From contig JAOPHQ010001755.1 in NCBI GenBank assembly GCA_030340625.1, positions 73,501-137,500 of the forward strand: a stretch of DNA of 64,000 bases, given 5' to 3'. Positions 28,763 through 40,127 of this stretch are shown one piece after another (the stretch's first letter is position 1; every line of letters begins with the position of its first letter). This stretch comes from Merluccius polli. Its lineage: Eukaryota > Chordata > Actinopteri > Gadiformes > Merlucciidae. Under the pieces are notes generated by a model, which searched no databases, was not told where the DNA came from, and saw only the letters and a program-made list of their open reading frames with translations. The translations under genes and the position numbers were made by a program.

Positions 28763-29845
28763 GTAGAAGAGTAGTGGAAAAGCAGAGATAAAACACTATT
28801 AGTTCTCTTGCCAGTGAAGACAGAAGAAAGAGAGGGAGCTTACCTTTACACAGAAGCATTTGATTTTCTCCCACTGCAATGTCAGATTTGCCGATAATAC
28901 TCATTGCGGCATCTGGAGACAGAGGGGAGAGGAGGACGAGAGGGGAGGAGGAGAGGTGGGACATAGCAACAGAATCAGTACCACACAACACAGCCTTTTC
29001 CTGCAATACAGGAAGGAATAGTCTGCCGTCCCACCGGGAGCTTTGTATGTCCTCTCTGTATATGCATACCATACCATTATAGGTAATACGTAATACAATA
29101 TGTAATACATACACCATTATAGGTAATACATACCAATATAGGTAATACGTAATGCATACCATTTGGAGAACCGAGGGGAGACAAAATTCGAATCCATTTT
29201 TTTTTCTGATTTAGAAATTTCACATTCTTGCATTTAAAAGCTGAGAATGAATGAATTTTATTTTATTTATGCCGTCTGTTCTTAAACAATGTGGCAAGTG
29301 CCATGTTTGCTGTCCTTCACAAAAAAATAAGTCATTATTTTGTATTAATTATTAATAAAAACGTATATGTCATTATACATTATTTTCTTTATCAAGTTCA
29401 TGTTGACAATTTGGCTCAATAAAATCTGTTTATTAAGAACATTTGAAAGCGTCAAAGAGTAGAGAGCATTTCATATTTTGAGCAGATTATATCCTTCCGT
29501 AAACCACAAAAAACAAGGTTAAAAGTTATACAAACTGAACCAAATGTAATCAAAATGAATTATTTCTCTTGACCTGAACTTATGATACGTTTTAAGTGAA
29601 GCTCTGCACTCGCATAAATTATGTAAAAACTATATTTTTGCATTGAAATTAGATGAGACAGAACTGAAATTAGGGTTTGCATATTCCAACGAGAATCCAT
29701 GAAATTGTAAAAAACAAAAAAAAAGTATCATCATATCATCTGAAATCATGATGTCACGCCGGTTTCCATGCTTACCTGTTCCAGACATCAGCGCCAATAG
29801 CAGTAGCGCGGTCCTCCTCAGCATGAGAGCGGATTGGTCCATCAT
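21055..29845 (-). CDS. NCAM-family cell adhesion molecule (3 Ig, 2 FN3, TM), complete
   Basis: Single-pass adhesion receptor. Exons: 29776-29845, 28844-28912, 27486-27680, 26785-26922, 26044-26181, 25780-25913, 24849-24984, 24310-24477, 23532-23651, 22705-22832, 22076-22244, 21572-21755, 21055-21190. They join in frame to 594 residues. Residues 1-23 are a signal peptide; Ig domains span about 24-111, 112-203 and 204-293, each with paired Cys (LLCK/YSCHC, VACLASG/YVCQA, LSCNVSG/YSCMAV) and each split over two exons as in NCAM genes. FN3 domains span 294-389 and 390-488. A helix near 494-515 is followed by DATCCYTNHCGLLMFI, close to the NCAM juxtamembrane cysteine segment, then a 70-80 residue tail. 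NCAM1 and NCAM2 have five Ig domains; I found no exons for two more. It may be a teleost NCAM paralogue (ncam3-like), which I cannot confirm. The start is the first of two in-frame ATGs before the hydrophobic segment. Confidence 0.9.
21191..21571 (-). other. NCAM-like last intron, (TG)n at both ends
   Basis: The donor GTAGG runs directly into about 43 TG units (21481-21567), and the acceptor CAG follows another TG run (21192-21240). Both splice sites of the intron between the membrane and tail exons are therefore embedded in dinucleotide repeats. Confidence 0.85.
22986..23024. repeat. (GA)n microsatellite
   Basis: A perfect GA run in an NCAM-like intron. Confidence 0.95.
23226..23262. repeat. 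(TA)n microsatellite
   Basis: A TA run in an NCAM-like intron. Confidence 0.95.
24052..24300. mobile_element. palindromic MITE beside an NCAM-like exon
   Basis: Outer inverted repeats (GACCCTTTTCACAGAG against CTCTGTGAAAAGGATC) extend inward through ACACAGGT...GTCACTAAT and outward through GGCAATA/TATTGGCC. The core is rich in ACTAGT palindromes. It ends about 10 bp from the FN3 exon at 24310-24477. There is no coding capacity. Class unknown. Confidence 0.75.
24716..24842. repeat. (CA)n microsatellite at a donor site
   Basis: A long CA/CG-interrupted run that begins 6 bp past the donor of the NCAM-like exon at 24849-24984. Confidence 0.95.
25170..25345 (+). repeat. LINE-like 3' end
   Basis: Contains TTGTGAAGCACTTTGTAACT and GTGCTGCATAAATAAAGTTT, the characteristic 3' tail of L2/Rex-type fish LINEs, with no ORF left. 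Confidence 0.6.
27959..28420. repeat. 52-bp minisatellite, about 9 copies
   Basis: GGCAACGTTACCTTATTACT recurs with a 52-bp period (for example 28001, 28053 and 28105). Copies are highly similar. It is intronic in the NCAM-like gene between exons 2 and 3. Confidence 0.95.
28500..28640 (+). promoter_or_regulatory. CCAAT/TATA-like segment inside an NCAM-like intron
   Basis: CCAATCAGAG near 28558 precedes GGTATAAAAGC near 28589 in a locally CpG-rich stretch. It is bracketed by imperfect inverted repeats (GTCGAAAATTAATGCAC near 28531 and GTGCATTATTTTTCGA near 28614). It may be part of a mobile element, not a host promoter; no ORF follows. Confidence 0.35.
28706..28760. repeat. (TTA)n microsatellite
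   Basis: An AAT/ATT trinucleotide run in an NCAM-like intron. Confidence 0.9.
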
Positions 29846-30176
29846 CTTCACCTGGCCTTGTTATTTACTTATGTATTTTTTTTCACTTTGAGGTTTTTCA
29901 AATCTAAAATCAACACAAAATGAAATGAATACTGTCAAAAATTTAAAAAAACGAAAATGGAAATGAGTGATGAATAGGCCAAGTAGTCCTATAATGCATG
30001 TGCTGAGTGAAGAAGGGCCGGCAGCGTGCGTTGCCAGGCTTGTTGTGTCTACTGCAGCCACTGAGCTCTCCAGTAGACACAGATAACAGCACATGAGGTT
30101 ATATAGGGACTCCAGAACAGCAGAGGAGATGGCAGGCGGACATGAAGTGAGGTTAAGAGAGAAACTATCTGCACCA

Positions 30177-30179
<3 letters not shown>

Positions 30180-30244
<65 letters not shown>
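30180..30244. repeat. (CT)n microsatellite upstream of the NCAM-like gene
   Basis: A perfect CT run about 335 bp upstream of the NCAM-like ATG, possibly within the 5' UTR or promoter. No transcription start can be fixed by eye. Confidence 0.95.
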
Positions 30245-30248
<4 letters not shown>

Positions 30249-32097
30249 CTCCCCTCCACATGGCCTCTTCATAGCACCTTCTATACTCATAACGGTGACC
30301 AACCTTGAGCCACAAGCTGGAGCCACAAGCTTGAATTCAATCTGCAAAAAGGGGATGTTTCTTCCCTGTCGTGAAACATCCTGATAATCCTTGTATCGCA
30401 GGAGCTTATTTTTAGAGGAGATCATTGTTATTTAGGAGAGACCAAAACAGACCAAATGGTGTTTTTGTTTTTGGGTGGGGGTGTGTGTGGGGGGGGGGGC
30501 GGTCTCCTCCATATATAGTTAAGCAATATCACACGTGATTTGGTCGTAGGATCAAGTGCCAAAGATAATCACAGCCATGCTGATATAACAGCAAAACCTT
30601 GAGTGTGATATTGCTTTTATACAACAATTCTACAAGCGTCATTTATTAGTTGACATTAATAAGCGACAACAAATTATGATTTGTTTTATTTAATGTTTAT
30701 TTGGCTCCGCTAACACACAAATACTTCCGCAACTGGACTGGGACTGTTGCCAAGTAACACATAAATATTTTCCCATTTCTCGCAGCAGGCCAGCTAATAT
30801 GTATCATGTACATTTGTCTGTGAGTTTCCATTTATTCTGCAACCAGTGCAATTAGAGTCCGTTGAAAGATAGCGATCGTTAATTAAATTCATGTATTATT
30901 TTTATTGAGAGATACATGTATAGTTAAAGGTCCCAGCGCTGTTATATCAGCACACATGGAATGCCCCCTCGTCCAATCAAATTACTTGGTCGGAACTAAC
31001 TGTTTATAAAGTATACAATAGATCACATCTCGACATAATAGATCACATCCCGACTTCTTCTGGTGATCTTCTGAATCAGACCAGCGTACAGACACACCAC
31101 GCCCCATGTGCCTAATCGCTGTGTACACAAAATCATGGAGAGAGACAGACTGACTGGCTGAAAAAACATATGCACACGCACATACATAAACACACTCTGG
31201 ACTCATAGACGCGCGCACACATACACACACACACACACACACATACACAGACACACGCGTTTAGACAGTAATCATCATTTCAACACTCCCCCCCCCGCGT
31301 GAACTCTGGGTTGTGTTTGAAATGTTCATAGTTCATTATTCATGATTGAGATGTCAGAAGTTACCGTCACTTTGGAGGGAAGGTCAGGCATGATGTCGTT
31401 CAAACATCATTTAGTTTTTTTACCGTCTGTATGTACGTACATGTCAACGACCATTGTGAATACAAATCATGAAAGAAAAATAGATGAGAAAGACTTGATA
31501 AACAGAAAAAACACAGATAGGAAGACCCACAGACACACACCCCCACACACACAGACATCTTTAATCATCTATGAAGTCATTTAATCATCGTCAGACTCTG
31601 ACATGACCTGAAATCTGGGGAGGCTTTTAAGATTGTTTGTCTGAGATAAACAGTTCACTTCATCATCACACATCACTTTAATGTCAGACGGTTCATCTTT
31701 GAAGTCAGAATATTCTTTCAAATTGCCCCCAGAAGATCAAAATTGTTATCTATTATTTCTAATCTTTCTTCCAATCATTTTTTTCAGTGGAAAGACAGTG
31801 TAGTGACCTATGTAAACTTTTGGACACACTGGAGACATTGGCAACAACATTATTCATGTTGACAGAGGTATGCCTTGGGATTCAAAGCCCATTTTCTTAT
31901 CAACTATATTATCTTAACCGTCTTATGAACTAACTTGTATTGCGAAAAGAGGGTGGCCTACTTAACTAAACTAAACTAAATAACTAAATTGTAAATTGTG
32001 TTTTCAGTGATTTCCACAATTCATATGTTCAGTTTTTTGTTGTGACCCACTCACTCTCATGCAAAATACTAAACACACATAATCATATACATACACA

Positions 32098-32146
32098 AAC
32101 ACGCACACACACAAACACACGCACACAGACACATACACATGCGCAC

Positions 32147-32209
<63 letters not shown>

Positions 32210-32248
32210 CGCACACACACACACACGCACACACACACACACGCACAC

Positions 32249-32287
<39 letters not shown>

Positions 32288-32343
32288 CGCACGCACACAC
32301 ACACATACACGCGCACACACACACATGTGCACGCACACACACA
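32098..32343. repeat. (CA)n microsatellite, about 245 bp, interrupted
   Basis: A long CA run with CG, AA and TA interruptions. All overlapping open frames are repeat artefacts. Confidence 0.95.
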
Positions 32344-34139
32344 CTCATAACTCTTTGATGTTGTGTCGACGCGTGACTTGCCTCACACACACATCAGGGC
32401 ATTATGCCTTAAGTGTCTATTGGCTGGCAGCCAGCATGCCCCTCCCTCACCCCCCTGGTTGACCAGTGGCTCCGTACTACTGTGGGGTCCATGGAGGCCA
32501 CCTATCAGGTTGACTATCACAAGGCCCGGCCCATTACCCCGGAGTGTGCTGCTAATGATGCCGATTAGTCCATTGACAGCCCCAATAGGGACCTGTTTGA
32601 GTCGCAGGCTGCCAGTTTAGACTACAACTCGCGCACACACATATTTTAGTCTGTATAGATATAAAATATGCCGCACTGTGACATGTTTAGTTAGCGAGCT
32701 ACTATGCTCCACACGGTGTGGTTGTTAACTGCAGTCAGATCCCATGACCTGAAAGGCGTATTGTATCTTTCTCGTATATTATGCCCTAAATAGGGAGTTG
32801 CCGGTGACTTGTCATAAGAATTTCAGTGCCCAGTCTGACTCTGTGTTGTTCTGTGCATCTGATAATAAAATATTTGAACTTGAACTTAAACTTGAACACA
32901 CACACACACACACACTCATGGACACAATCCACTACTATGGACAATTGAAGGTTGTCGTATATGAGATATTGCGTCTAGGACAAATGAGACTTCTAAATGT
33001 TAAAGTAACACACAATAGTTGTAGAAGTATAAAAGTATTTAATGTATGCATACAAAAGACTCCTCTCTAACAGAATGTGGCCCAGATTATAATGCCACTA
33101 TTTGTATAGTATAGTATTTTATACAAGTTTGACCCCACCCCAGGAACCCCAGATTAGATTAACATATCATTATCTGTGAAGTGTGTCACCTTTTCCTTCT
33201 TTAACAGACTGAAACCAATCACATGACACTACACATTTATAAGTTAGGAACTGGTTGACATGACCTATTCAAAAGGAAATGCCCATGTAAGGTATTAGTG
33301 TGGGTGTATAGTAGAACAGTTGAGGTCGTATTGTATTGTTGAGTGGGCTGTGTGGGTCCATCTGGTCTGAAACACCTGACCCCTGGACCCCGCAAGAGCA
33401 TGATAACTGGATTTTCCCACCACAGGGTTAAACTGCCAACTTCCCCTTCCAACGTCCATGTCTCGAAGAAACAAATGCAATCTATCTTTGCATTTTGCCA
33501 ATTGTTGCAAAACCTTGTGGGGGGAAAAATATTTTGCAAATGTTGCTGCTATGGCTTGTTGGGATCCGGTCTGTTTAGTTTCTGAGTTTACGTATTCAGG
33601 GTTATAAAGAGTTTGTGTATGGTTGTCTATATGTAGCGTCCATCGTGCAGAGCGCACAGCCAAACAAGGCCGTCGTACAAGCCAAAAGACACGTGTGCAC
33701 GCATGCACACGCACACACACACACACACGCACACACACTCTTGACCGTTTCGTGTTCCTATCTTTGTTTCTGTGAGCAATAAATAAACAATGGCAAGAGA
33801 ACAATGGGGTACATATTTTGTGTCGTTCAGGGAGATAAAAAGAGAGTATCAACACACGCTTAATAAGCAATATTCCACTGGCAACTATCTCCCGTTATTG
33901 TAGACATTCGTTAAGTTGTTCTCGAGTACGTACGGATGCTTTACATGCACTATATATCTCCATTCACCTTAACCTTTATGTACAGAAGAAAATGGCAGGG
34001 TAGACCTCCCCTGGTGGGGGGAGCCCACCGGTGACCCTGGGATTCATTCAGTCTTCGTACTCTAGTCTCGAGGCGACATCGTGGAAATGCTGGAAATGCT
34101 GCTCGTACATAAAGATATCCGTTGCTGGCCACGAGCATA

Positions 34140-34162
34140 ACCCCCCCCCCCCCCCCCCCCCC
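34140..34162. repeat. poly-C tract
   Basis: A run of about 22 C. A second C run lies near 34408-34422. Confidence 0.9.
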
Positions 34163-35319
34163 TCCCAGCCCCCAGGATGGCGTGTGTGACTTTCTATGCA
34201 CACAATGTGCGCACGCAAAGGCACCACTCCTCCCACCAGCTGAGTGTTACCACGGTGACGTCAACCACAGACTCCGGTCTCCGCAACCCAGTCTCCCCCT
34301 CACTGCTGGGGGTGGCGCACGTGTGTTGCATGTTGTCTGTCACGCCGATCCGACGTAACAGGGAATTCTACTGTATCGACAGCAACACCCTCCCACCCTC
34401 CCATCCCCCCCCCCCCCCCCCCCATATCCTCCCACCACCACCTCCACCACCAATTCAGAGAAACACCAATACAGAGTTGTCAACAACCTGACAATGCAGA
34501 TGCCTGCAAATGCTATATTTAACAGATATTTATACCTGCCGTTGTCAGCATCCAAACCTCTGTTTATGCCAGCCATTGTTGTCCTATAAACAGCTCATAA
34601 ACAATCTCAACGCCCTGTGTCGTCTTTCTCTCTGTTTTACATGATTATGAGGGTGTATGTATAAAGCTGGACTGTGTGTCTATTGTCTGTGCAGGATCAG
34701 AACCGCTGGAGTGCGACCCAAAACTAACTCTTTCCTTTCCTTTTTCTGGCGCTCCTTTGTTGTAGCACGAACACTTAGGGGATTAGACACACCGGATGGA
34801 GGCAGATGATGTGGTGAATGATAAAGGTGCTTTCTGTGTCTGCCTGTCTGCAGCCAGGCTGTCTGTCTGTAGCCAGGCTGTCTGTCCGTCTGGAGCACCT
34901 ATTGTGTTATGTCTATCCAGTGGACGGTCGTCGGATGCAAGGGTTTAGTATTATTAGTATAATAGTATAATATATGTAAGGGTTTAGGTATTATTAGCAA
35001 TTAGCAATTGTACAATTGTTCAGTGATTTTAATCCTTCTCAAAATGTGTTAAAATGGGGGTTTTAAGCAACACAAATTAAAAATAATAATTGCTGAGGAC
35101 ACTGCCCCCAGACCCTGCTACCCACTTTTGGGATAAGCCCCCAATGGTTTCATGTGCCAAAAATGCCCTGATGTAACTAAATATGTCGGTATTGAAATGC
35201 ATAACCATTATTAATATTCCAAGACGTTATATAATCCTACCGATGTCGAGATGTACCCAAAATGTGTGGTTCTCTGACTGTGTCAGTCTATCCCTGTGTC
35301 TTGAATCCAGCTAAACCTG

Positions 35320-35480
35320 ACCATGTTGTTTTTATGTCTTTCTAATGTTTGTTTTGACATGCTCAATTCTATAATTTTGTACGCTTTTACTTGTACTGGT
35401 GTGCTATCATGGCCATGGTCTCCCTCGAAAAATGTATTTTAATCTCAAGGGAGTTCCTGGTTAAATAAAAATACATTAAA
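35320..35480 (+). repeat. LINE-like 3' tail
   Basis: Contains GCTATCATGGCCATGGTCTC and TCTCAAGGGAGTTCCTGGTT, then TAAATAAAAATACATT. It is the same tail family as 14180-14330. Confidence 0.6.
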
Positions 35481-36734
35481 ACAAATAAAATCAATGATAA
35501 AATCTTATTTTTATAGTAATGGCCGTCACGCCGTGGCCTCCCGCTTCTCATCAATCATCTGAAGGCAAAATGGTCAGTTTTCACGTCATTGAAGTTCAAC
35601 ATACAATCAGTAACAACAATAGTAGGAAGACAGATGGGAGGTTGGCTCACAATCAGATATTAGGTCTACATGTAGACCTGCATGTAAGGCCACATATAGG
35701 CCCATTCTTTCTAATGAGCCTGGGTTTTATGTGTAGACACGTAACAGTATCAGGCAAAGAAGTCACAATTTCCATGAGCATGCTTCCTGTTCCCAGGCCA
35801 GTTCAGTTTCAGAAGATCTTTATGACCTCTTATGGGTAATTCTTGTATTCCTTCTTAAAACAATATAAAAATGCCACCGTGCAAATATAAATCTCAGATA
35901 GGGATGCGATAAGAATTATATGAAGGTCTGTTTTTTGTACTTTATTTTTAGTACCATTATTTTTAGAGTTTATTTTTGTACCATTTCATGAGTGAATGGC
36001 AAGATGAACAAACACAGGCAGCAGTTACCAGCAATGTTTTGTCAGATTTCCCTGGAGGATGTTTTCACCTAAACACATGCAGCCTCTTATTTAGTATTTA
36101 CAACTTTGGTTTGTGGTTCTGGTAAAAGATCTTGTCTTTTACGACCGCAAATAAAACAATGATAAACAAGGTGATTGCCAGAAATGAATGAAAATGTAAT
36201 GTTATAATTTATTATTGATATAATATAAGATATTATCATATCTTTCCAATGTGTTGACCAATGTTAAGTTAGTATAGTACCAAATGTTAAGTAGGGCATT
36301 ATATGTTAAATATTTATCTTTGTTGTATTTGTTGTATCCATCTTCTTGTATCTATCTTCTGTGATATCCAAGTGTTGTGTTGTGTCAAGAATGAGGACGA
36401 GAAAGGTTGAGGGCTTATAGGTATTGGTTATTTGTCTATGTAATCTTTAGATATGTAGCTTCAGATTTACTTTCAAATCATATTTGGCTTTAGACAGTAA
36501 ATGTCACAGGAAAATGTGCCAGTTAGCGTTTCCAGGTGGTGTGGTCTGCCTGCATGTCAAGTGCATGAGGTGGCTACGTGACTGATGTTGTGTCTCTGGT
36601 CTATTCAGGGACAGGGGCTGCTTATTTTATTTGGCCCTTTATTTGGACTTCCCTGACAAGTGACCCCCTCCCCATCCTCTCCCTCCATCCTCTCCAGTAA
36701 TCATGCACATGCACGCACGCACGCATGCGGATAG

Positions 36735-36737
<3 letters not shown>

Positions 36738-36785
<48 letters not shown>
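36738..36785. repeat. (CA)n microsatellite
   Basis: A CA run followed by a reversed LINE-like tail (CTTTATTTATATAGCACTTT near 36810). Confidence 0.9.
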
Positions 36786-36790
<5 letters not shown>

Positions 36791-37344
36791 AATTAAGTAA
36801 GTAAGTAAAGCTTTATTTATATAGCACTTTTATAACACGCAGCTACAAAGTGCTGCACACACACACACAAAATATGAACGAATAAATAAATAAGGTAGAA
36901 ATACATTCAAAATACAAAACACAGCACAATGAGAGACAAACCAACCAAAAACAAACCAAAAGATAAGACAGTTACAACATAGTTACAGGATACCTGTCGT
37001 TAAACGGGGCCTGAATCCTGAGGTTTCAACTGTCCAATGGTCTGGCGCATTGTTCTCAATCCATTTCTGCCAACAGCCATAACAAAGGGGGGTGTTGCTA
37101 AATCTGGCCACCAGTGGGTAACAGGTGAAGTATGACGTGTTTTTTTTTCTCCGTCTACTGTACGTGACCAGCCCAGGGTCTGTGAGTGCCAGTGGACGAC
37201 GCCATGGCAGCCGATAACACTAACAAGCTTCCTGTCATTACCGCTAATTGATCGTCGCCCGGAACTCGGCAGACACCCCTGGGTGGGGCGGGACTGTGTG
37301 CACGTCGGGCGTAGTTCAGTCTACCGGTGGGTGGACATTCACAT

Positions 37345-37880
37345 TTAGTCTTTACACCGATTCTTCAATTCTTGCATTGGCTCCCCGTATGTCAGAGAAT
37401 CGACTTCAAAATACTACGGCTCACCTATAAATCACTACATGGCGTAGGGCCAAAGTATATCACGGAAATGCGTAGCTACGCAAGCCTCCTAGGTCGCTAA
37501 GATCATCTGTTAATCTGTATTGACTGGATCCCAGACTCTGGTTTCCTGGAGTCAATACAAAACATGGAAAAGCAGGATTTAGTTAGATTTGCAGCAAATA
37601 GCTGGAATAAACTTCCTGAAGATTTAAGACTTGCCCCAACTCTGACTACTTTTAAATCAAGACTAAAAACGTTTATGTTCACTTTAGCCTTCTGCTAAAT
37701 CTGAACTATATTGCACTTTTAACTTTACTGCACTTTTTTGTTCTTATTCTTTTATAACATTTTGTAACTGTTCTTCATTATTTTCTTATTTCATTTTCTT
37801 GTTTCATTGTGTGAAGCACTTTGAGTCTGCCTCGTGTATGAAATGTGCAATATAAATAAAGTTGCCTTGCCTTGCCTATC
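37345..37880 (+). mobile_element. L2-like LINE 3' end with 3' UTR
   Basis: Frames here read LHWLPVCQRIDFKILRLTYK and then KSLHGVGPKYI, the conserved C-terminal region of L2-type LINE reverse transcriptase polyproteins. The 3' UTR ends in TGCAATATAAATAAAGTTGC with a short CCTTG repeat tail. Stops and frame breaks show it is a dead 5'-truncated copy. Nearly all of the reverse transcriptase is missing. Confidence 0.8.
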
Positions 37881-38022
37881 TTTGATTCACAGATGAGTCA
37901 GTGATTGTCATACTACGAGACACACAAAACGGGACAACCAACAACAACAACAACAACAACAACAACAGCAACAACAAACTTTTACAACAAACGTATTTGT
38001 TCAATTGCAAAGTTGACCTTGA

Positions 38023-38095
<73 letters not shown>
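38023..38095. repeat. (GT)n microsatellite
   Basis: A near-perfect TG run. A CA run follows at 38209-38245. Confidence 0.95.
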
Positions 38096-38098
<3 letters not shown>

Positions 38099-38205
38099 AC
38101 ATGTGTATGTGTGTGTGTGCGTGAGGGGATCAAAGTAAGAACAGCATCCTGTGGGCCAGCCCAAGGCAGCAAAGTGGGTGTCCTGGGGCACCGCACTGTC
38201 TGCTA

Positions 38206-38252
<47 letters not shown>

Positions 38253-38336
38253 TGCAGTAGGTCACTGTGTAATTGAAGCAGTGTCAGAACTCAGGAGAGA
38301 GGGAGGAGAGACATGGTAGAACTGCATCCTACCACA

Positions 38337-38540
38337 CACACACACACACACACATTCTGAAACACACACACACATACACATACTCCCTCTCTGAAACACA
38401 AACGCACACACCCATTCTGAAACACACACACACACACATACACATACTCCCTCTCTGAAACACACACGCACACACCCATTCTGAAACACACACACACACA
38501 CATACACACACTCCCTCTCTGAAACACACACGCACACACA
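38337..38540. repeat. 60-64-bp CA-rich minisatellite, 3 copies
   Basis: ATTCTGAAACACACACACAC recurs at 38354, 38414 and 38478, alternating with ACTCCCTCTCTGAAACACA. Confidence 0.85.
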
Positions 38541-38857
38541 CAATTAGAAGGCTGCTCTTAAATAGCTACAAATACCAATATCGAATCGAATAATAAATTA
38601 GAAACATTTATTGAATTGCTCTGTAAAATGTATATTATAGCTTGTATGATTTAAATTGATTGCACTATTTGATTAAACATTTCACTTGATTTTGGTTTTG
38701 GTATTTGGCTTTGTAGCACAGTAACACAAAATAGTTGCGTGACAGTCATATTCATCCAATGCTTACAGTTCATCACACCTCAAGCATAATCATGGCAATT
38801 GTGTTCACGTTCATACGTTTTAAAAAGGAATGCAGGTAGACAATATACAAGGGGTTT

Positions 38858-39345
38858 GATTCCCACAGGGTTAGGGGTTTGATTCCCACTGCATGGTAGA
38901 GCAAGGCATTAACACTGCCAGGTTTAGGGGTTTGATTCCCACTGCATTGTAGACAGAAGGCATTAACACTGCCAGGGTGAGGGCTTTGATTCCCACTGGC
39001 AGAGCAAGGCATTAACACTGCCAGGGTTAGGGGTTTGATTCCCACTGCATTGTAGACACAAGGCATTAACACTGCCAGGGTGAGGGCTTTGATTCCCACC
39101 GGCAGAGCAAGGCATTAACACTGCCAGGATGAGGGGTTTGATTCCAACCGGCAAAGCAAGGCATTAACACTGCCGGGGTAAGGGGGTTTGATTCCCACTG
39201 GCAGAGCAAGGCATTAACACTGGATGAGGGGTTTGATTCCCACTGCATGGTAGACACAAGGCATTAACACTGCCAGGATGAGGGGTTTGATTCCCACTGG
39301 CAGAGCAAGGCATTACTGTAACACCGCCAGGATTAGGGGTTCTGT
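38858..39345 (+). repeat. tRNA-like minisatellite, block 1 (about 10 units)
   Basis: Units of about 44-53 bp read TGGCAGAGCAAGG (A-box-like), GGCATTAACACTGCC (stem and 7-nt loop as in an anticodon arm with AAC) and GGTTTGATTCC (10 of 11 bases of the Pol III B box GGTTCGANTCC). The acceptor stem is missing. The units resemble the tRNA-derived heads of fish SINEs, here in tandem. Confidence 0.75.
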
Positions 39346-39647
39346 CAGAAATCACTCACTCTCATAGATTGAACGTATTGCAGTGGTAGTGTTTAAACAC
39401 TTTAGTTTGGCGGTATGTTTCCACTCTTTTAGTCTGCTCCCTGCTGTAGGATTTGAAGCATAAAATACAGATGTCAGATACAGCATAGCAACATCTGACA
39501 GCAGGCAGCGCTATACAATCCCCCCCATGAGGTACATCACATATCTCAACCCGTGAGATATGTGTATACGTTACATACAATACAGAGCGGCTGATAAGCG
39601 GCACACGACTAGACTGTCCCGCCAGAACCAGCTATGCCCATTTGTAT
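39346..39647. other. about 300-bp insert splitting the tRNA-like array
   Basis: The array breaks off after GGATTAGGGGTT and resumes at ATTCCCACTGG. The insert is unlike the units and looks inserted into one of them. No terminal repeats or target duplication are clear. A solo LTR is possible but unproven. Confidence 0.4.
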
Positions 39648-39832
39648 TCCCACTGGTAGAGCAAGGCATGAACACTGCCAGGGTTAGGGGTTTGATTCCC
39701 AAAATGGTAGAGCAAGGCATTAACACTGCCAGGGTTTGGGGTTTGATTCCCAAAATGGTCAACACACTGCCAGGGTTAGGGGTTTGATTCCCAAAATGGT
39801 AGAGCAAGGCATTAACACTGCCAGGGTTAAAC
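39648..39832 (+). repeat. tRNA-like minisatellite, block 2 (about 4 units)
   Basis: Same units as block 1, with CCCAAAATGGTAGAGCAAGG junctions in place of CCCACTGG. The B-box-like GGTTTGATTCC is retained in three units. Confidence 0.75.
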
Positions 39833-40055
39833 GTTCTCACTGGGGCCACCCTTGATGATAACAGTGTAGGCAGGGCCTCTCTTGCTATATGCAACCCAGT
39901 CTCATATGCGGACTATGCGGCTGCATAGGGCCCCCGAAGCCACCAGGGGGCCCCCAAGCTGCCATTTTAGCCTTTGTTGTATTTAAAATGACCGGTGTCT
40001 CTTGGTAGCCATGCGCCCATATGTTGAGTGAAAGCATCAATGCTAAAAAAAAAGG

Positions 40056-40125
<70 letters not shown>
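40056..40125. repeat. (TA)n microsatellite
   Basis: A perfect TA run of about 35 units. Confidence 0.97.

Positions 40126-40127
<2 letters not shown>

Larger units (their letters stand above)
30320..36700. other. gene-poor intergenic region
   Basis: No exon series could be supported on either strand. It contains a C run (34140-34162), CA-rich arrays and LINE-like tails. The many ORFs here are low-complexity CA/TG translations or isolated AT-rich frames. Confidence 0.6.

Noticed and set aside
28539..29162. 207-residue minus-strand ORF across the NCAM-like second exon
   Set aside because: It runs through the real exon 28844-28912 in a different frame and includes an (TTA)n poly-Asn stretch; only the exon is supported.
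32004..32462. Several long open frames of His-Thr or Cys-Val repeats
   Set aside because: They are six-frame translations of a CA microsatellite; the same applies to the frames at 6136-6510, 21429-21695, 24639-24966, 37876-38260 and 57576-57903.
38260..38262. CRISPR-like array at the tRNA-like or other minisatellites
   Set aside because: Units are contiguous tandem repeats without unique spacers, and the window is a vertebrate nuclear genome.
38858..39832. Functional tRNA genes in the tRNA-like array
   Set aside because: Units lack acceptor stems and have decayed T stems, so they cannot fold as full tRNAs.
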